Source: JBFLVQ01 sp040758525 (GTDB lineage: Bacteria > Acidobacteriota > Blastocatellia > Chloracidobacteriales > JADJPF01). Taken from it: a stretch of 13,741 nt of DNA. The notes under the pieces are model-generated. The model made no database searches and was not told the DNA's origin. It saw nothing but the letters and a program-made list of their open reading frames with translations. Both the position numbers and the translations under genes were made by a program. The stretch lies in contig JBFLVQ010000197.1 in assembly GCA_040758525.1 (NCBI GenBank), forward strand, positions 1 to 13,741. The letters run 5' to 3'. Shown here piece after piece: positions 1-6,923 of this stretch. How positions within the stretch are numbered: position 1 is the first letter of the stretch; the number at the start of each line of letters is the position of its first letter.

Positions 1-2
1 AT

Positions 3-2807
3 GTAAGCGATCTTAGAGAGGCTACTAAATGTCTATTTAAGGGTGCAGACATAGATATTAACGACCTCAACAATGGTGATAATTCAGCTAGGAAAACGTT
101 AGCTAATCAGGATCTACCTAATTTCAATTTAAGCTCTGGACCAACCCTACGAACCTATCGATTAGCGGTTTCTACTACCGGAGAATTTGCACAGTTTTAT
201 GGTGGTACAGTACCCGGAGCAATGAATGGATTAGTTACGGTTGTAAACCGTGTTAATGGCGTATATGAAATGGAATTAGGGATAAGAATGACGCTCATTA
301 ATAATAATTCTCAGCTTATTTTTACTAATCCAGATACTGATCCCTTTTCCAATAATAATGGTGGCGCGCTTTTAGGCCAAAATCAGACTACCGTTGATAG
401 TATTATTGGTTCTGCTAACTATGATATTGGTCATATCTTCAGCACTGGCGGCGGCGGTATTGCGGGATTGGGGGTAGTCTGTTTTGGTGGACAAAAAGCT
501 AGAGGCGTAACAGGCTTACCAAGTCCTATTGGAGACGATTTTGCCATCGATTTTGTCGCTCATGAAATGGGGCATCAGTTTGGTGCTAACCATACATTTA
601 ATGGTTCAACAGCAAACTGTGGTGGAGGCAATCGTAGTAGTAATAATGCATATGAGCCAGGTAGCGGTTCAACCATTATGGCCTATGCTGGTATCTGTGG
701 ATCAGAAGATCTACAACCTCATAGTGATCCCTATTTCCATGGAAGAAGTTTTGACGAAATTACAAATTTCATTACCAGTGGAGGAAGTTGTGGGGTTCAA
801 AGTTCAACAGGCAATGATGCTCCTGCAGTAGATGCTGGTGCCAATTTTGTTATTCCTCAAAGCACTCCATTTACTCTAACACCAACATCAGCTAGTGATC
901 CAAATGGCGATCCTTTAACATACTGTTGGGAGCAGTTTGATCGCGGTACAGCAGGGCCACCAAATACAGATAATGGTAATCGGCCGATATTCCGTTCTTT
1001 TAACCCAACTACTAGCTCATCAAGAACTTTCCCTAAGCTTTCTGATATCCTAAATAACACTTCAACTTTTGGTGAGTCTTTACCTACCACTTCTAGAACG
1101 CTGAATTTCCGTTTAACTGTACGTGACAATCGTGCCGGCGGTGGTGGTGTTAATAACGACACTATACAAGTTACTGTTACTCCAAGCGCGGGACCATTTG
1201 CAATAACGCAGCCTAATACAGGGACTTTTACCAGTGGCGGGACGCTCAATGTAGCCTGGAATGTCGCTAACACTAATGTAAACCCCATTAATGCTACCAA
1301 TGTAAATCTCTCTCTTTCAACCAATGGTGGTAATACTTTTCCTATAGTGTTAGCGAGTAATACTGCTAATGATGGTTCGGAATCAGTAACTTTACCAAAC
1401 ATTCAAACCACTAGCGCCAGGGTTAAGGTTGAAGCAGTAGGAAATATCTTCTTTGATATTTCTAATTCAAATTTCACCATTCAACCTGGAGTTGTTTGTA
1501 CCTTCACAATATCACCAACCAGTACATCAATCCCTGCTGCAGGAGGAACTGGTTCGATAACAGTAACAGCATCAGATTCTTCTTGCACAAGAACGGCGGT
1601 TAGCAATGCTCCATTCATCACAGTTACCTCAGGAGCAACGGGAACAGGTAGCGGCACGGTTAACTACTCTGTTGCTAGCAACTCTTCAACCTTACCCAGA
1701 ACAGGGACCATTACTGTCGCAGGTCAAACATTTACGGTAAACCAGGATGCTGGTACGGGATGTGTGTTCTCAATAAGTCCCAACAATCAGAGTTTTGCTG
1801 CGGTTGGTGGCAACGGTACAGTTAACGTTACTACCGACACTGCTTGTAGCTGGACGGCAACAAGCAACGCACCATTTATCCTTATTACCTCTGGTAGTTC
1901 TGGTTCAGGCAATGGCACAGTAAGCTATACAGTTTCTGCTAATACTGGTACGGCTATTCGTACCGGTACAATGACAATTGCTAATCAGACCTTCACAGTT
2001 ACACAGGCGGGAACTTCTTGTATCACTTCGGCTACTCCTGCCAGTCGCTCGTTCCCAGCAACTGGTGGCACCAACACGGTACTTGTATCTGCAGCCTTAA
2101 CCTGCAACTGGTCCTCTCAATCTACGGCACCCTGGATCACCATTATCAGCGGTGGTAGCGGTCCAGGTGGTAGATTCTTGGGTTATAAGGTGGCAGCCAA
2201 TACCACCTCTACTAATCGTACTGGCTACCTCATAATTGGCAGTATGATACACACGGTAACGCAGCAAGCCGGTAGTGGTGGCGGCGGTTGCACCTACACC
2301 ATCAATCCCACCAGTCAGAACTTCCCAGCAACGGGCGGCAATGGCACTGTTAATGTCTCGACTGCTAGCGGCTGTCAATGGACGGCTACTAGCAACAGTA
2401 GCTTTATCACCATTACTTCCGGTGCAAGTGGTAGTGGCAATGGCACTGTAAGCTTTACTGTTGCAGCTAATAGTGGCGCAACGCGAAGTGGCACACTACT
2501 AGTAGCTGGCCAGATCTTTACTGTTACGCAACAGGGAGCAACTACAGGCTGCACCTACACGATCACTCCAGTAGGCAAGAACTTTAATAGGTTGGGTGGC
2601 TCAGACACAGTGAGCGTAACCACTGCCAATGGTTGTCAATGGACAGCAGTAAGTAATGTTCCCTGGATAACCATTACAGCAGGAGCAAGTGGCAGTGGTA
2701 ATGGGGTAGTGAATTACACTGTATCAGTCAATAATAGTGGGGTTACCAGAGCAGGAACAATGACCATAGCTGGCAAAACCTTCTCTGTGAAGCAGTCGAG
2801 TAATTAG
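3..2807 (+). CDS. Secreted reprolysin-like zinc metallopeptidase with five C-terminal BACON-like domains (5' partial)
   Basis: The frame is open from the left edge, so the gene starts outside the window; the ATG at 222 is internal, because family-typical sequence (LRTYRLAVSTTGEF) lies before it. Visible length is 934 residues. The zinc site HEMGHQFGANH (561-593, visible residues 187-197) fits HExxHxxGxxH of metzincins, and IMAY at about residue 226 is the Met-turn. Two Ig/PKD-like regions follow (about 272-390 and 397-495), then five repeats of about 86 residues at about 497, 587, 673, 763 and 850. Most repeats share C-x-WTATSN, ITSGxSGSGNG and FTVTQ, the pattern of BACON-like beta-sandwich domains. 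The protein should hydrolyse proteins outside the cell or at its surface, with the repeats as adhesion or substrate-binding arms. There is no C-terminal sorting domain. The first repeat has CTRTAVSN instead of CxWTATSN. Family call is firm; substrate is unknown. Confidence 0.9.
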   Translation, partial: VSDLREATKCLFKGADIDINDLNNGDNSARKTLANQDLPNFNLSSGPTLRTYRLAVSTTGEFAQFYGGTVPGAMNGLVTVVNRVNGVYEMELGIRMTLINNNSQLIFTNPDTDPFSNNNGGALLGQNQTTVDSIIGSANYDIGHIFSTGGGGIAGLGVVCFGGQKARGVTGLPSPIGDDFAIDFVAHEMGHQFGANHTFNGSTANCGGGNRSSNNAYEPGSGSTIMAYAGICGSEDLQPHSDPYFHGRSFDEITNFITSGGSCGVQSSTGNDAPAVDAGANFVIPQSTPFTLTPTSASDPNGDPLTYCWEQFDRGTAGPPNTDNGNRPIFRSFNPTTSSSRTFPKLSDILNNTSTFGESLPTTSRTLNFRLTVRDNRAGGGGVNNDTIQVTVTPSAGPFAITQPNTGTFTSGGTLNVAWNVANTNVNPINATNVNLSLSTNGGNTFPIVLASNTANDGSESVTLPNIQTTSARVKVEAVGNIFFDISNSNFTIQPGVVCTFTISPTSTSIPAAGGTGSITVTASDSSCTRTAVSNAPFITVTSGATGTGSGTVNYSVASNSSTLPRTGTITVAGQTFTVNQDAGTGCVFSISPNNQSFAAVGGNGTVNVTTDTACSWTATSNAPFILITSGSSGSGNGTVSYTVSANTGTAIRTGTMTIANQTFTVTQAGTSCITSATPASRSFPATGGTNTVLVSAALTCNWSSQSTAPWITIISGGSGPGGRFLGYKVAANTTSTNRTGYLIIGSMIHTVTQQAGSGGGGCTYTINPTSQNFPATGGNGTVNVSTASGCQWTATSNSSFITITSGASGSGNGTVSFTVAANSGATRSGTLLVAGQIFTVTQQGATTGCTYTITPVGKNFNRLGGSDTVSVTTANGCQWTAVSNVPWITITAGASGSGNGVVNYTVSVNNSGVTRAGTMTIAGKTFSVKQSSN
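1491..2804 (+). repeat. Five tandem BACON-like domain repeats inside the metallopeptidase
   Basis: Five in-frame units start near 1491, 1761, 2019, 2289 and 2550, each about 258-270 bp. Each opens with a Cys and a short beta strand (for example CTYTI), continues through an aromatic strand (C-x-WTATSN in most), a Gly/Ser-rich turn (SGSGNG) and ends with a strand like FTVTQ. Units 2, 4 and 5 are the most alike; unit 3 is the most diverged, with GGSGPGG in the turn. Repeat number may vary between strains, which is an inference from tandem organisation. Confidence 0.8.
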
Positions 2808-2851
2808 ATCAAGGCAAGAACCTATCTCTGTAAGGTCATAGAGAAAAATTA

Positions 2852-2882
2852 TCGGGCGTGGTGAAATAACCGCCACGCCCGA
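2852..2882 (+). terminator. Rho-independent terminator after the metallopeptidase, possibly bidirectional
   Basis: A 10-bp perfect GC-rich stem pairs TCGGGCGTGG (2852-2861) with CCACGCCCGA (2873-2882) around an 11-nt loop, and AATTTTTC follows directly. It lies 45 nt after the peptidase stop. On the other strand the same hairpin is followed by TAATTTTTCT, so it could also stop any minus-strand transcript that reads through the terminator near 3139-3172. Confidence 0.85.
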
Positions 2883-2958
2883 AATTTTTCGAAAGGTGGG
2901 CATCTGAAACAAAGAGCCATTCATAATTTTGGTAGGAGGGCTCATTTAACTCGGTTAG

Positions 2959-3090
2959 CAGGTGCGTAGTCTATATCGCCGTAATGATCTCACTGGGGCA
3001 TTACCTCTTGAACAACTCGACTCGCTTGCCTTACCCTATCAGAGTTACAAACTTGTATGCGCTAGAGGCCAACGCGATAATCTTGATTAG
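2959..3090 (+). pseudogene. Possible remnant of a TcdB/SpvB-like Rhs toxin gene
   Basis: The frame from 2959 to the TAG at 3088-3090 reads QVRSLYRRNDLTGALPLEQ and continues with LDSLALPYQSYKL. From memory, TcdB/SpvB-type insecticidal-toxin proteins carry a very similar stretch of the form LYRRxDLTGxLPLGxxESLALPxESYKL. There is an in-frame stop just upstream (2956-2958), no start codon, and no family match after SYKL, so the piece would be a decayed fragment of about 35 residues. A short HLTR in another frame at about 2942-2953 may be a frameshifted extension. Could be chance; confidence is low because it rests on recalled similarity over few residues. Confidence 0.35.
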
Positions 3091-3138
3091 TGCTCGGGCT
3101 GCTCTGTTTGTAACTGGTGCTGCTTAGCGTTAGCAGAT

Positions 3139-3172
3139 AAAAAAGCGCATCGATTCATTAGATCGATGCGCT
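3139..3172 (-). terminator. Rho-independent terminator of the TonB-dependent receptor gene
   Basis: On the minus strand an 11-bp perfect stem (AGCGCATCGAT at 3144-3154 pairs with ATCGATGCGCT at 3162-3172, 7-nt loop) is followed by a run of T given by the six A at 3139-3144. It starts 27 nt past the receptor stop codon. Confidence 0.9.
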
Positions 3173-3199
3173 AGCAGACAATGGAATATTCTTTTTAGA

Positions 3200-6100
3200 T
3201 TAGAAGGTGAGCTTTACCGCGATCTGCATCTGACGTGATGAACCAGAATCGCCTGTCGAGAATCTTGTACTGTTTATCACACCAAAGTTGGTCGAGCCTA
3301 CCACTGCTATTCGACCGGGTTGGCCAAAGTTAGCATGGTTAAATAGATCAAATACCTCTGCACGAATCTGCAACTGCATCTTCTCTGTAAGTTTTGTGTT
3401 CTTAAGAACAGAGAGGTCTACGTTGTTGAAACCAGGTCCTACAAATGTATTACGACCTAGATTGCCGAAATGGAATTTACCATCAGCGGAAACAGGAATA
3501 GCAAAGGCTGCATTGCCAGGAGAACCGCCTGTGCGTGGATCAAAGACAAGGTTGTTGAAGTACTTGGTTGGATCTCCAGAGAGTTTTACTTTTCCGATCA
3601 AATCTGGTCTGAGAGTGGCCGTTCCTGTAAAAGTGTTAATATTAGTAATAACATTGAATGGATTGCCACTCTGCAGTTGTACAATACTCGATAGTTGCCA
3701 ACCTTCAACAAGGCGATTGCCGCGCAATGGTAGTTCATAGATTGCATTGATGACAAAGCGATGACGAGCATCATAATCTGATGGGCCTCTATCAGCACGC
3801 AGATCAAAACTATTCTGTACTACCACACCTTGTGTATTGAGTGAGTTATAGTCTATCGATTTTGACCAAGTATAGGATGCGTTAAACTGCATATTTCTGG
3901 AAAACCGCTTATTGGCTGTTATCCATAGAGCATTATAGATGGAATTACCTTCGCTGCTGTTCTGCAAGATATTGCCAATCGGCATGCCGGGGAGAATTGC
4001 ACTTGAAGCTGCAATAGTAGCGAATGGTCGCCTTGTGCCATTGATTAGCTGATTGATATTGCGTTGTACACGCAAGTGAGTACCCTTTGAACCATAGTAG
4101 CCAATGGTCATTGCTAGATCCGGGGTGATCTCATGCTGAATATTCAAGTTCCAAGACTGTACATAGGCGTTCTTGAAGTCATTATCCACCGTTATAGGAG
4201 CAAGTCCGCCAGCCCTCGCGACATTAATGGCGTTATTGAATTTGATCTGGCCAGTGAAGGTAAGAGGAGTTGCTAATGGTGGATTACCTGCGGTGCCAGT
4301 AATCAAGTTGGTCACCGGTTGATCTGCCAGTATGGCGTAGGCAGCACGTACAATCGTTTTCCCATTCTTGAACGGATCCCAGGCAATACCCAGACGCGGA
4401 TGGATATTATGGTTGGTTTTATAGACCTGATCTATGCCAGTACCGACGCGTGCTAAAGAAGAGTTCCTAGGATCAAAAACCACAAACCGATCATAACGTT
4501 CTGTTGGTGACATAAACCAGTCGTAGCGCAGGCCAAGTTCAAGTGTTAGGTTAGGTCTAACCTTATAGTTGTCCTGAGCAAACAGACCTAGTGCTCCTTG
4601 TGCAATACTGCTGGAAGTATCACCAAGTGTAACAGTAAAGGCATTGGCATTTCCTTTGAGGAAATCATCAATTGTGGGGAAATTGAATGTGCCAGGAGTG
4701 CGAGCAAAGTTGTTGTTAAGGAAACGGCGCAGTTCACCACCAAACTTGAATGAATGTTTACCACGTAGGTAGCTAAGACTATCTGAAACTACGACAGTGG
4801 TGTCTCCGCGTCCTTGTGGGAATCCCGCTGGACCACCAAAGTTGAGACGAGCACCGGAGATGTTGATCTGTGGTAGTCCAATCGATTCGTTAATACCAGT
4901 ATTTATACCAAACGTAGTAGGGTTAAGCGGTGTATTGGGTGTAAATGTGATAAAGATACGATTGAAGCCAAGGCGAAACTCATTGACCAGATTTGCACCA
5001 AAGGTATGGCTCTCATTGAAAGTGAATATCTGGCGACGAGATTTACGTATATCGCCAAAACCAGGAATAGTGTTTCCCTGTAGTATTGGCTCTTGGCGTT
5101 TGTCGCGTTGGAATGCGTAGTAGAAATGTAGACGGTCATTGTTTGTAAGAACATGACTTACATCGCCGGTCCATTGATCTATGTTAACAGGTGCTGTGGC
5201 AGCACCGACAAACCCAGGCGCTCCTCCTACAATGGCGTTCTGTCTGGGAATGAAAGCTAGTAGTTTTTGTGTTGTCGGATCTGTTGCCGACGCACGTTGT
5301 GCATCACTGAGTACATTACCATTAATGGTGATACCTTGACGCTGACGTATGCCTTCATAGGTAACAAAGAAGAAGGTCTTATCTTTAAGGATAGGTCCAC
5401 CCAACGCAGCACCAAACTGATTACGTTTAAATGGTCCCTTGTTCTTACCATCAAAGAAGTTGCGCGCATCTAGGCGATCATTGCGGATAAACTCAAATAT
5501 CTCGCCATGAAGCTTATTGCTGCCTGAGCGCGTAGCAATATTTACTATTGCACCAGAGTTACGCCCATATTCTGCACTATAGGTGGAATTGTTAACCTTG
5601 AACTCTTGCACAGTATTGATCGATGGTTGGAATGTGATCTGGTTTTGTACCATATCATTGAGATTGATCCCATTGATCATAAAGTTCACGGTATCTTCTC
5701 GATTTCCTGCCGTATTGAATGCAAATGAACCTTGTCCACGTAGAGGCGCGGTGAGAAATCCATTCTGTGGTGGAGTTACAGAACCGGGTATGAGTAGTCC
5801 CAGATCGACGAAATGGCGACCATTAAGAGGTATCTCTTGCACGGTCCTCTGATTGATGACTTGCCCTACAGTGATGGATGTTTTTTCAATGGTGGGAGCA
5901 TCTGCAGTGATGACCATTTCTTGTTCCACACCACCTATTGATAGTTGAAAATCCTGTACCGCAGTCTGATTAATTTCTAGTGTAAAATCTCGGATTATTT
6001 GAGTTTGAAATCCTTCTGCATGAGCTTCAATCTGATATTTACCAATGGGAAGAGCTGCAAGTTGGTATTGTCCTGCGTTGTCGGTTTGGGTAGTACGTTC

Positions 6101-6268
6101 CACACCTGTGGCTAGATCTTTAATAATAATTTGGGCATTGACTAATGTGGCTCCCGATTCATCGGCTACCGTACCACGTAGTGTTGCGGTAGATTGTGCT
6201 GAAGCGGTCAAGCTAGCAATAGAGATAGTTAAAATCAGAAGCAGGATAGTAAAAGATGCCTTGATCAC
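3200..6268 (-). CDS. TonB-dependent receptor with carboxypeptidase-regulatory-like domain (Oar-like)
   Basis: Outer-membrane beta-barrel receptor, 1022 residues. A signal peptide covers residues 1-24 (TASA cleavage motif). Residues about 26-112 form a carboxypeptidase-regulatory-like beta-sandwich (ATLRGTVADESGATL, AGQYQLAALPIGKYQIEA). A plug domain runs from about 115 to 250 (VQEIPLNGRHF, NREDTVNFMINGINLND, YSAEYGRNSGAIVNIATRSGSN), and the rest is barrel ending in the aromatic residue of AVKLTF, as BAM clients do. The start is GTG at 6266-6268, chosen because AAAGGAGG sits 6 nt before it and the signal peptide begins there. The closest relatives are Oar-type receptors, expanded in Acidobacteriota; these lack an adjacent SusD partner, as here. 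The ligand is unknown: large peptides, proteins or polysaccharides are plausible. It stands alone as a single-gene unit with its own promoter and terminator. No frameshift or truncation was seen. Confidence 0.95.
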   Translation of the reverse strand: MIKASFTILLLILTISIASLTASAQSTATLRGTVADESGATLVNAQIIIKDLATGVERTTQTDNAGQYQLAALPIGKYQIEAHAEGFQTQIIRDFTLEINQTAVQDFQLSIGGVEQEMVITADAPTIEKTSITVGQVINQRTVQEIPLNGRHFVDLGLLIPGSVTPPQNGFLTAPLRGQGSFAFNTAGNREDTVNFMINGINLNDMVQNQITFQPSINTVQEFKVNNSTYSAEYGRNSGAIVNIATRSGSNKLHGEIFEFIRNDRLDARNFFDGKNKGPFKRNQFGAALGGPILKDKTFFFVTYEGIRQRQGITINGNVLSDAQRASATDPTTQKLLAFIPRQNAIVGGAPGFVGAATAPVNIDQWTGDVSHVLTNNDRLHFYYAFQRDKRQEPILQGNTIPGFGDIRKSRRQIFTFNESHTFGANLVNEFRLGFNRIFITFTPNTPLNPTTFGINTGINESIGLPQINISGARLNFGGPAGFPQGRGDTTVVVSDSLSYLRGKHSFKFGGELRRFLNNNFARTPGTFNFPTIDDFLKGNANAFTVTLGDTSSSIAQGALGLFAQDNYKVRPNLTLELGLRYDWFMSPTERYDRFVVFDPRNSSLARVGTGIDQVYKTNHNIHPRLGIAWDPFKNGKTIVRAAYAILADQPVTNLITGTAGNPPLATPLTFTGQIKFNNAINVARAGGLAPITVDNDFKNAYVQSWNLNIQHEITPDLAMTIGYYGSKGTHLRVQRNINQLINGTRRPFATIAASSAILPGMPIGNILQNSSEGNSIYNALWITANKRFSRNMQFNASYTWSKSIDYNSLNTQGVVVQNSFDLRADRGPSDYDARHRFVINAIYELPLRGNRLVEGWQLSSIVQLQSGNPFNVITNINTFTGTATLRPDLIGKVKLSGDPTKYFNNLVFDPRTGGSPGNAAFAIPVSADGKFHFGNLGRNTFVGPGFNNVDLSVLKNTKLTEKMQLQIRAEVFDLFNHANFGQPGRIAVVGSTNFGVINSTRFSTGDSGSSRQMQIAVKLTF

Positions 6269-6274
6269 GATGTG

Positions 6275-6282
6275 CCTCCTTT
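6275..6282 (-). promoter_or_regulatory. Strong Shine-Dalgarno deciding the GTG start of the receptor
   Basis: Read on the minus strand, AAAGGAGG is followed by the 6-nt spacer CACATC and then GTG. There is no better-placed ATG beside this site, and the signal peptide starts at this GTG. Confidence 0.85.
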
Positions 6283-6300
6283 CGAGTGAGGGGAAAAACA

Positions 6301-6349
6301 GCAGCTAAATAGCTGCATTGGTTATGTCTAAACCATTATGCAATGGCAA
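6301..6349 (-). promoter_or_regulatory. Candidate sigma-70 promoter and leader hairpin of the receptor gene
   Basis: On the minus strand TTGCCA (6344-6349, five of six to consensus) and CATAAC (6321-6326, four of six) are separated by exactly 17 nt. Just downstream, where transcription would begin, lies the inverted repeat GCAGCTATTTAGCTGC (6301-6316), with 6-bp arms around a 4-nt loop. It could be an operator or a 5'-end stabilising hairpin. The spacing is good but the assignment is a sequence match only. Confidence 0.45.
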
Positions 6350-6370
6350 AACAACAATTCCTGATGGTGA

Positions 6371-6399
6371 TAAAAGAAACCTACGAGGCTTGGCGTAGG
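6371..6399 (-). terminator. Weak terminator-like hairpin between the IS remnant and the receptor promoter
   Basis: On the minus strand CCTACG and CGTAGG (6394-6399 and 6380-6385) form a 6-bp stem with an 8-nt loop, followed by TTTCTTTTATC. It could stop transcripts coming from the IS remnant or the kinase operon before they reach the receptor promoter. The stem is short, so confidence is modest. Confidence 0.35.
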
Positions 6400-6516
6400 C
6401 AAACCCTTACTGGAAGCATACTCTTTGCTTATTATTGCTTGTGATCGGCTTTATTGTTTATTAATCGGCTTTCAGTAGCTATCCTATCACAAAACCATAT
6501 TAATGAAAATGACTGT
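6400..6516. other. AT-rich spacer upstream of the receptor promoter
   Basis: No gene was found. The only structure seen is a short direct repeat ATCGGCTTT, present twice with starts about 19-20 nt apart near 6444 and 6463. No second terminal repeat of the neighbouring IS remnant (sequence starting GAGGGTGTTC) was found here. Together with the remnant and flanks, about 655 bp between the receptor and the kinase lack an intact gene. Confidence 0.4.
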
Positions 6517-6849
6517 TTACTTGTTGAGCAAGCTTTTCTTCGACAAGCAAGATTGATAACCGAGATCAGATCCAACTATTCTTCTTGGAGAGGGACGCCT
6601 AACAAATTCTAAAGACCAAGGACAATTATTCTTTATCCATTCTTTTAGATCATTAGAACGATATCCATCATCTACCCAAATCAATTTTATTGTAGGAAAA
6701 TCTTTGAGGGCTTTTTCAAACAAGAAATGAGCGCCATCCCTGTCCATTATATCTGCTGAATGGACTATCAAGTCACTTGGGTAGGCTTTTCGTTCCTTTT
6801 TTAATATTGTTATGCTTGCCATAACCAGCTTCATCCTTATTATTTTCAA
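6517..6849 (-). pseudogene. Internally deleted IS5-family transposase remnant
   Basis: The 110-codon frame joins two pieces normally far apart. KERKAYPSDL is the usual N-terminus of IS5-family transposases (DUF4096 region, normally followed by TDxQW). It is fused directly to IVHSADIMDRDGA, the middle of the DDE catalytic domain, and continues through IKLIWVDDGYRSNDLKEW to EFVRRP. The first catalytic Asp (in the IIDSQSVK region) is deleted, the second Asp is kept (WVDDGY), and the region that should carry the catalytic Glu (PRRWVVERTF) is replaced by unrelated PRRIVGSDLGYQ to the stop. Family length is about 250-270 residues, so more than half is missing and the product cannot catalyse transposition. 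Whether it is still expressed is unknown. Confidence 0.8.
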
Positions 6850-6865
6850 TACCTTATATACCCTT

Positions 6866-6874
6866 ATTATACCA
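6866..6874 (-). promoter_or_regulatory. Extended -10 promoter of the IS remnant
   Basis: The minus strand reads TGGTATAAT, a consensus -10 with the TGn extension, just inside the putative terminal repeat and about 17 nt upstream of the transposase ATG. No good -35 was found at 17 nt, which extended -10 promoters do not need. It points toward the receptor gene. Confidence 0.45.
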
Positions 6875-6923
6875 CATCTTGAACACCCTCTTAGCGGTAA
6901 TTGTGATAAGGTTCTTTCTCATT

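Larger units (their letters stand above)
2808..3199. other. 392-bp gene-free gap between convergent genes
   Basis: This gap separates the plus-strand peptidase from the minus-strand receptor; the two genes converge. It holds a hairpin terminator at each side (2852-2882 and 3139-3172) and, between them, a 43-codon stretch resembling a fragment of a TcdB/SpvB-type Rhs protein (2959-3090). No intact gene with a ribosome binding site was found on either strand. The stretch 2891-2958 shows nothing recognisable; a tRNA-like look near 2935-2960 did not fold into a cloverleaf by eye. Confidence 0.6.
6517..6893 (-). mobile_element. Degenerate IS5-family insertion sequence
   Basis: The element contains the broken transposase at 6517-6849. 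Upstream of it, the minus strand reads GAGGGTGTTCAAGATGTGG (6872-6890), which resembles the terminal repeat of IS5-family (IS427/IS1031-like) elements and is flanked by TAA (6891-6893), compatible with the TNA target duplication of that group. The matching right-hand repeat was not found, so the other end is lost or too decayed and the lower boundary is only the end of the reading frame. The insertion sits about 30 bp after the kinase stop. Confidence 0.6.

Noticed and set aside
222..224. ATG as the start of the metallopeptidase
   Set aside because: The frame is open to the left edge and reads family-typical sequence (LRTYRLAVSTTGEF) before this codon; no ribosome binding site precedes it.
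857..1402. A 181-codon minus-strand frame inside the peptidase gene
   Set aside because: It is antisense to the well-supported peptidase, has no recognisable domain and arises from its repetitive codon pattern.
2097..2378. A 93-codon minus-strand frame in the BACON repeats
   Set aside because: Antisense to the repeats, low-complexity Thr/Ala-rich product, no ribosome binding site.
2724..2945. A 73-codon minus-strand frame across the peptidase end and its terminator
   Set aside because: It runs through the terminator hairpin and the peptidase 3' end, and matches no known protein.
2935..3010. tRNA-like appearance (GGAGGGCTCATTTAACTCGG)
   Set aside because: No acceptor stem pairs at tRNA distance, and the T-arm consensus is absent.
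2982..3126. A 47-codon frame starting at the ATG near 2984
   Set aside because: No Shine-Dalgarno, no recognisable family; the overlapping frame at 2959-3090 has the better protein-like sequence.
6045..6308. An 87-codon plus-strand frame over the receptor start
   Set aside because: Antisense to the receptor signal peptide and promoter; no domain.
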